Origin: Liolophura sinensis
Lineage: Eukaryota > Mollusca > Polyplacophora > Chitonida > Chitonidae
DNA: 64,000 nt
NCBI RefSeq assembly: GCF_032854445.1
Contig: NC_088304.1
Span: 5,704,001 to 5,768,000, forward strand
Reading direction: 5' to 3'
The first letter of the stretch is position 1. Each line of letters opens with the position of its first letter. A program made the translations under genes and the position numbers. The notes under the pieces are model-generated. The model did no database searches. It worked only from the letters and a program-made list of their open reading frames with translations, and was not told the origin of the DNA. Below are positions 37,301 through 46,300 of this stretch, in pieces.

Positions 37301-40300
37301 ATTTATTTGTTTGACTGGTGTTTTACGCCGTACTCAAGAATATTTCACTTATACGACGACAGCCAGCATTATGGTGTGAGAGATCCAAGGACAGCCCGGG
37401 GGAAACCCACGACCATCCCCAGGTTGATGCCAGACCTTCCCACATACAGCTGGAGAGGAAGCCAGCATGAGCTGGACTTGAACTCACAGCAACCGCATTA
37501 GTGAGACGCCGTCATTACGCTGCACTAGCGAACTAACCAACTGAGCCAATGAGGCCCCAGGTCAAAGGTAAGAAAAACACTCAATATGATGAGTATAATT
37601 ATTCTTGACACCCCTCTGTACATGTTTGGTAGAATTCAAATAATCTAAAGGAGGCTTTTCCAGAAATTTTTGGCAACAAATTGATCAGTGCAAAAGCAAT
37701 CAAAATTTTGTTATTATTTTAGTATAGCCGAAATAATTACAGTTCATAAAATATCAGCCTGTGTTACATGTGTTACTGTTCAAACTTGGTAATTAATTCC
37801 CTAAAATTTTGACAGTGGGTCACATAATACCTTTTCAACTTTTACAATCATTTTCACACAATAAATTGTACAGGTAAGAGTCTGATATTTATGGATAGGC
37901 AATAATGAAAGCTACTCTTGGTAAATACAGAAAATTTGATTTGATTGGCGAATATGAATTTTTGCCCAAACTCTCTGGTATAGCCTGTTAAATCATCTAT
38001 TCTAAGAACAATAAGTATAAAATGTACTTATTCCCTACCACATGGGGGATTGGTTTAACAAGCTTTGAGCCACACCTGTATGTTTTCTCACCTGTTCTAC
38101 ACTGGCCTCTTTGATCTTCTCAGTCTCTCGCCGTGTCTTTTCTCGCACTTGCTGAAGTTGATCTTCAAGCTTTTGAATTTGATCATCTTTAACCTGCAAC
38201 AAGAAACCACACAAAATATCAGTCTTTAAACTTTCTATCATTCTGTAAATTAATCTTAAGAGCATGTCTCTGTCTTTAAACTCAGTCCTCACATTACTAA
38301 CTTACAAATTTTACATGAAGCCACAGAAGTCAAATCAAATTCTTTTATCCTATAACAGCAGACGCGCCTTTGCTAAAGTAAAATTCAAAGCATACATCAC
38401 TGGAACAGATTTTGGGCCCAAGGCTTAACCAAGATGTTAAGACATAAGAGCTAGTTGTTATCAAGTAAAACATGCTGTATGTTAAACCATAAATATTTTA
38501 CTCTTAACAGACAAAGCTGAATGACTACGTGATGATCCACAGCAACGGTAATATATTCATCTAAAACCTGTGAACTCTCTGTATGTAATGTCACGTTGGC
38601 ATAAATCAGACCAAAATAAACATTTATTTTTTTATATATTTATTTCAGTGGTGTTTAATGGCGTACTCAAGAATATTTTATTTATACAATGGCGGCCAGC
38701 CGTGGGAGGAAACCGGGCTCTGGGAAACCCACAATCATCATGTACTTTCCCATGTACAGCCAGAGAGGAAGACAGCATAAACTGGGGGACCTGAACTCAC
38801 AATAACTGCATTGGTGAGAGGCGAAATATACAATACTTTCTAACAATGTAACTATACCATATTTAGAGTTACAATTATATTGGTCCAAAATATCACGACT
38901 ACTGAACATCACAAGTCATCGAAAGAAAAAAGATTTATGTATTTATTTGATTGGTGTTTTACGTTGTACTCAAGAATATTTCACTACAGCATTTGTTGCC
39001 ACATATCCACCCCGCTTTAAGCTTACCGCAGCTTTCTCCCCCAGCTCTGCCAGCCTGCGAGTCATCCTGTCCTCACACTTCACCAAACTCTCCCTCTTCT
39101 CTTCCTCAAGCTGACCCCTCAGTGTCTCCAGAGCGCGCTGCTTCTCCAGGAAACATGACTCTTTCACCTGCTTCAAAGCAGTGTCCTAACGAGAAGGGAA
39201 CATCATCCAGGTGTGACATTAGGTTCAGGTGAAAACCCACATACAATAGGTCATACATGTATACATTGTATAAACTGTAAGCAGTTTACATAATCACATC
39301 CATAACATTTTTGTTTTTCTGTTTCAGCATGTGCGCAAACAACAAAATTTCATACAATTTCCAACAAATTTCCACAGGTTTTTCTTGTCTTACAAATATG
39401 GCTCTAGTAGAGTGCTGATTATTGGAAAAAAAGAAACATTATTTGCTGGTTACAAGCTAAAGCCACAAAGTCTTACTGTATCTTTCCTCAGAGACTGCAG
39501 GGTTTTACGGTGGTCTTCCTGAGTTCCCTCCCTTTTCTGGTGTTCTTCAAGTAACTTTTGTGCAGCAGACTCCAACTGGCCTCTGGAAAAAACGAAAAAG
39601 AATAAGGTTTCATTATAGTTTTCTTAGTTTGAGGTATAATGCTCTGTATTGCTTTGATCATTTAAAAAAATTATCACAGATGCCTGCTATAAATGTAGAC
39701 TGACCAAGGTCATGCCAATAAATTGTTGTTTTACAGGCAGAAAAAATCTTTTCCCAATGTCCAAAGAGGATATAAAAATAAAAGTTTAAAAATAATGAAA
39801 TAAAAAATTGGGGTAAGGGTGGACTGCATTAGTAAGTTTTCCTCTTGCAGACCTGAATGCTTTCACAACAGGAAAATATCAAGATCCGACAAAATAGAAA
39901 TGTAGATTTTCAGTTTCATTTTTTTATTTATTTTTGGCTAGCACGTAAAACACAACGAAACCTGGTGTTGCCTGACAGGGCGATGTTCAACATCACACTT
40001 ATGAATATTTCAGAGAACGTCAGTGTCACAGGGAAATGTTGTTCAGCCCTGTGGGATGGGGAAAGTTTACAGTAACATGTCTAATATGAAAGTTTCATGA
40101 AAGTCTAATTGTTTTATGGAAGTATGTACTCTTATTGACAAACCTGAGATGTATAATCGCTTCATCACGCACTCTGACATCCTCCTCAAGCCGCAGAATT
40201 TGGGCAGCCATTTCACCAAATTTCAAACTTTGCTGTTCGTTTTCTCGCTCTGTCTGTCTTTGTAAATTGAACGATTCTCGCTTGGCCTTTTCTTGTAGGT

Positions 40301-43300
40301 CTTTGAACAGCTGGGACTTCTCCTGTTTGGTGAAAAAAAGGATTTTCGTAAAAGCAAAAATCGCCTTATGTGCACAGTCCTGGAAACCAATTTTTAAGTA
40401 ATTTACAGATCAAATCGTATATTTGAATTCAATACACTTGATCTGGGCCAACATGACCAAAAATGACATGTATCCATTCTGTGATGTCGTATCTACAAGT
40501 GAACAAGTGCAGCTTTTCGTAATTAATCCCAATTTCTGATTTTTCATAAATAAATGTACTTTTCCACCTACATTTTGTTGCCTTTTTATTCCTCACTTTT
40601 ATCACATGCCCCTCACAGTTTTCTCTACTATTCTGATACACAAACTTTAATGAGGCAATTCTATTTAGGCAACACTTTTAAAGCCAAATACATTGATATT
40701 TTTGTTTTTTAATTTGTTATCCATAACAAAAAGCTCATTTAATTTACCTCCTATCAACTTTTAAATGCCACCTGAAGTAGTGAAAAAGTGCAGCCTGACC
40801 TTTTCCATTTCTTACAAATATGAACATATATGTACTTCTCTTAATTATTTTAATTCTTCATTAATACCTCTTTCTCCCTTCTGAATTTCTGACTGACCTG
40901 AACAATCATGGCTTTCTCCTTCTCCACTTTCTGCAGAGCCATCTCCATGGCAACCAGATTTTGATGTAGCTCATCTCTTTCCCCTTGAATCTCCTCCAGC
41001 CTCGTTTTCAAATTCTCCATTTCCTGGCGACAGCATCATCAGGGTAGTTACAAAGCGGCTCAAAGCGCTGCTTTATTGTATCGGCTTGATTTATCTAGGA
41101 TATTGGTTGGTATTCAAATATTTTTTCACTTGATATGATGATAATCACATTCATCCAGGAAGGAGACTACACTACGGAAAATACAGGTAAATGTCCTGAC
41201 AATCCCAGGTACCTGACAATCCCAGGTACCTGACAGACCCCCTGACCTACAGCCACAGAGAAACAAGCATTAATCTATAGGCTAGTAGCGCGTTTGATCA
41301 TTTATTTATTTGGTTGAAGTTTTGTGTCGTACTCAGGATTATTTCACTATGGGATGGCCAACGGCATCATATGGTGATATAAAATGGTGGATTTGAAGAC
41401 ATTGCAAGAAGACAGTGATCGCTCTATGGCAATCCATTTTTTTAATAAATACAGTTTATCAATTTTTTTAAAAGGACGTTCAATATCTTCGCAAAAATCC
41501 ATCCACAAACACTGAGTTTTGATAAACTTCTGTCTCTGAGCTGGATATACTTTTGCATGAAATTTTGACAATGGGTAACCAACAATTCTTGAGAAAAGTC
41601 TGTAAGGCTGACTAGACAGAGTCCTTATTCACTATCTAAAATGTAAAAATTCTCCCAGAAGTGTAACGCCCAGGCAAAAAAATGTAACTCTTTTACATGT
41701 AGCTTTATTGATGTTCGAAAAAAATGCTTTCAAAGGAAAGACAACCAATAATATAACAATTAGTTATTTCGGAATGTGAATGGAAAAAAACCTAAAGGAT
41801 ACCACAGCTATTTTCTTTTGTTGTCTTTGGCAACTCTGTAAATCAATTTTAATGCGTAATTTTTACGACACCATGGAAGCCACTATGTTAGGGAAACCAA
41901 TTACATATGGTGCATCATTCGTAACCCAAGCTCATATGGCTAATTGGAAAAACAGGATTCTGGTGAGGTCAGCGGAAACATATTGGTTACAGGAATCACT
42001 AGCATCTGATTGATTAAAATTAATAATGTGCTTTTTTGTTTATTTTTAAATATGATATCTTGGTTATGCAACAACATAAATATAGAACAGTATGATTTTT
42101 AAACTGTGTGAGATACGTTATGAACGCATGTACACGTTTGGTCTATAGCGTTGTTATTTCTTTTAAAGTGAGACAAAATCTACTGACCTCTACAAGTTCA
42201 TCTTTTTCAGAGCGTGCATGTTTTCGCTCAGCAAACAGGGCCTGCTTGACGCTATCGAGCTGTCGAATCAGTTCATTCCTCTCTAACTGGAGAGCATCTA
42301 AATGTCGAGTTTGAGACTGGTAACATTCACGATCATTCATTAAGGCCTGTACCTGGATAAAACATTCAGGTGGTTACTTAACAACAGGTGGTTACTTAAC
42401 AGGTGGTTACTTAACAACGGGTAGCATGACCGACTCATTGGTTACTACATGTAACGATTCATAAAAAATACTTTTTTTTAATTGTTGTTTTTTCGTTTTT
42501 TTTGGGAGGGGGGGAAATTTTGAGAATCTGTCACTTATCCTGTTTGTTTAATTGTTGGTGGAAACAAGACTGCTTACCGTAAACAACTGAAATTACGTTA
42601 CCACAAAGGATACATTGGTCATAATGATGGAAGGCGCCAGTGAACTTCATGTTACACTACACGCGGCTATGAGTATTTAGTTATTTATTTATTTGATTGG
42701 TGTTTTACGCAAGAATATTTCACCTTTACCACGGCAACCAGTATTATGGTAGGAGGAAACCAGGCAGAGTCCAAGGGAAACCAAGGACCATCTACAGGTT
42801 GCAGGTAGATCTTCCCACATACAGGCCATGAGTAAGAATCTTTTCTAACCACCAGTGATTTTGTATAGAATTGATTTGGATCACACTGCACTCTGATTTT
42901 ATTCCCGTGGAAATTATAGTTTTATCTTGAAAAAAATTTCTGAATCTGAAAATTGGAAACTGCTGCTCAATGACCCAACAAAATCTCTTCTATCAGAGAT
43001 GAATAATAAATGGCCACAGTATTACATTACCTCTTCCATGGTGATTCCCAGCGAATCAATCTGCTTCATTTGCTCCATTTTGACCTTGACCTCCTCATCA
43101 AAAGCCTTGACCTTGTTGCGTTTCACGTACAATTCCTGGTTTGATTTCTCCAGCTCCTTTACAGCGTTGTCACGTTTGAACTCAGTCAGCATCAGCTGAG
43201 TTCTATAAAACACAAAATGCTTGATTACCGCAACATGTTTCATAAAACTCATCCTCATTTCTTCAAACTGGCTTAATAAACCCAATGTCATAATTTCAAT

Positions 43301-46300
43301 TAGTTAACTTAGATGTCACAATTGGTGTGATCCCTGAAGAAGAAGTGAAAAATCTTATGAAAATTTCCATTTTGTATGTAGACTATTTGCTAAGTAAACT
43401 AACATATTCAACCATTTTCAAGTAATTTTAACATGAAAAAAATCCATGTGTATAAAGGAAACGAAATGGGCCTGCTAACATATAGCCAGCCACATCTTGG
43501 TCCATATAATATTTCCACTATTAACCAGTCAGGATAGAGTCCGTGTTCCATTAAGTAATTAATTAACCCCTATAATTCATTCAAAACAAGGTCGTTCCAA
43601 GACTTTCCAAGAAATCAAATTTTACCTCACCTGTGATATGAAGCCATTTGTTTGCAATTGTATAAAGCACCCAAATTTATACTGGTATTTTGTAGCCTTT
43701 TATGTCACTGCTGGTTTCTTATGACTTGATCTACTATAATGCCTATGTGGGAAAAACTAATGCTAGTATATGAACCCTTATTCCTCAGCCTTTTGGCACA
43801 TGACAGACCCACTTTCACAGCAATTTATACACCTTTTATAATTCACTTTTGAAGACAACGGTTGGGTTTGGCAAATGTCAGAGCTTCACAACAAGTACAA
43901 TTTGACCAGTCTACACAGAATAATGCCCTCACAATTGGCTTGAATGAACATATTGCAAGCACGCGAAAAGCTTGAAGGGTTACATGTACAGTAAAGGCAT
44001 TCCATGTGGGTCAGGACCAATATATGACGTCAAGTGGGAATGACATTGTGCTCCTACAAAAGGAACCCCCAAGAGATACAATAATAGCAGAAATGTGCTG
44101 AATCTACCTGCCTCTAGAAGGACTTTGATTTATATCTTGGCCTTAAGTACTTGATACTACCTGGCTACAGGTACACATGAAATGTATATACTGCAGACTT
44201 CAAAGGACTGAGAGCTACCTTTAGGAAACTGATTTGCTTCCCCGACACTTGACAGATTGGTTAGTTGATGGTTCTACTATCACAAATAAATCAATACAGC
44301 ATCGTCTTTTCCTTGGAGTATATTAATGCCAGAGATGTTAATACGTGGCCAACGTCTTTTGTACACATAATTCATCAGTAAAACCTGAATGATGCTGGGG
44401 GAACTTGGGGGGGGGGGGAGCTAGTGGTTTATCAGTGTGCTAGCCCGGCACAATGACTCAGGAGTCTTAAGTCTATGCAGTCACTGTGAGTTCACGTGAA
44501 CTTCATGTTGGCTTCCCCTCTGGGAAGGTCTGGCAGAAACCTGCAGATGCTTTTGAGTCTCCCCCACCCTGCCCCCTGAGCCAAGCTCTGTCCAGTTTCT
44601 TCCCACCATGATGCTGGCCACTGTCGCATTGGCCTAAGTTAAGTATTCTTGACTGCTGTGTAAAACACTACTCTAAATCTTCAACCTTTTCCACCAGTAA
44701 AGCACTTTTTTCAGTGAAATTTATGCATAAAATTATTATGATAATAAGACTAAAAATGATAAGTTTGTGTCATTAAAGATGCAAGCTTTGTAAAACTGTG
44801 GTAATTATTTCTCTACATACCACAGTTCTCTCAGATGTGGCTGAAAAGGTTGAAGAATTATTATTAAATTGAACAACTTTGGTCCAAAAAATCAATCAGA
44901 GCAAAATCCAAATGGAGCTTTGCTTTTATTTTAGAATGGCCCAAAATAATTGAGTGTGCAACCCTTCAAATTTTTAAATTTAAAAAAAAAAAGGTGTACC
45001 CTTTTTAGCAGGTCATAATCTGCTCGACTTCAAATTCACTACAGTTACAAAATAATTGACTGTAATTTCATTCTGTTTTTAAGCAGCCTACATTAGCTGT
45101 TATTTTGTTTGCCTATTTACGTGATCAAAGAGATTATATTTAAATACCAAAAAGATTTTGTCCATGTGATCAGTTTTGGAAAATTTAAAAAGTATTATAC
45201 TTTTCAAAACAGAAATTTTAATGCTCCAAAGATAAAGACAGATATATGCATGAAAACTGTTTATTAAAATATTATGATCTTAAAACCTCTTTTTTTGACA
45301 ACATTTAAACAAATACCCTAAACAACCATAATTTCGTTATTGACTAACTTGTTCATTTTTCCTGATTCTCAGAGTTCTATTCATTTTAGAAAGGAGTTTT
45401 GAGGTTTTATTGGAATATTGGATGACATTCTACTGGGAACATGTAAGTACCAAAAATAGTATTTTATAATATTTGGTTGCCTTTATAAATGAAGTTTAGT
45501 GGTCAAAATTTACGGTCAATTATTGTACATCAGTACTGGAATGTGTACCTCGGGTGGTAGAAAGTAACAAAAATTTCATTCCAGACAATACCTGGCATCT
45601 TCTGCCTGCTCTCGTCTCTCTTTTACCAGTGTCTCCAGTCGTTTCAGGTCGGCATGGCAACCTTTGATATTCTCATCCAACCTGTGAAGCTCTCTCTGGG
45701 GAGGGAAGCACTAAACATGCATAAACAAGAACAATGAAATAACTTGGAGTAGCTCGCAGGTTAAAGTTGTCAGAAAAAGATAAACAGAAAGAGATATTTC
45801 AGCTAAACAAAATCAGGGTTAGCAGAACTTATAATGTGGATAGTTTGACAGGCACTTCCTGTTTCCTCCTAGTAAAAACCTGACTAGTGTCATATAAGTG
45901 ATGACTAGTGTCATATAAATGACGACTAGTGTCATATAAGTGACGACTAGTGTCATATAAGGGACGACTAGTGTCATATAAGTGATGACTAGTGTCATAT
46001 AAGTGAAATATTCTTGACAAACATAATTCGTATACATCACTAAAGAAGAAGTACATGATATAAAAAGCAAATATTATGCAAACAACATGCCTCACCTGCT
46101 TCATGTCAATGTCTCCATCTATATCATTCTCACATGTCATTTCAAACTCCACATTCTGAGAACAATAGAAAAGACACAAAAAAGTTTGTTTAAAACCAAT
46201 TTTTATGATAATTATGAAAGTCATACAAAATTACTCCAAGACTGACTTGGGCATCTCAAACAATTTATCAACTGATGGTATTCCACAGTCAATATATCAG

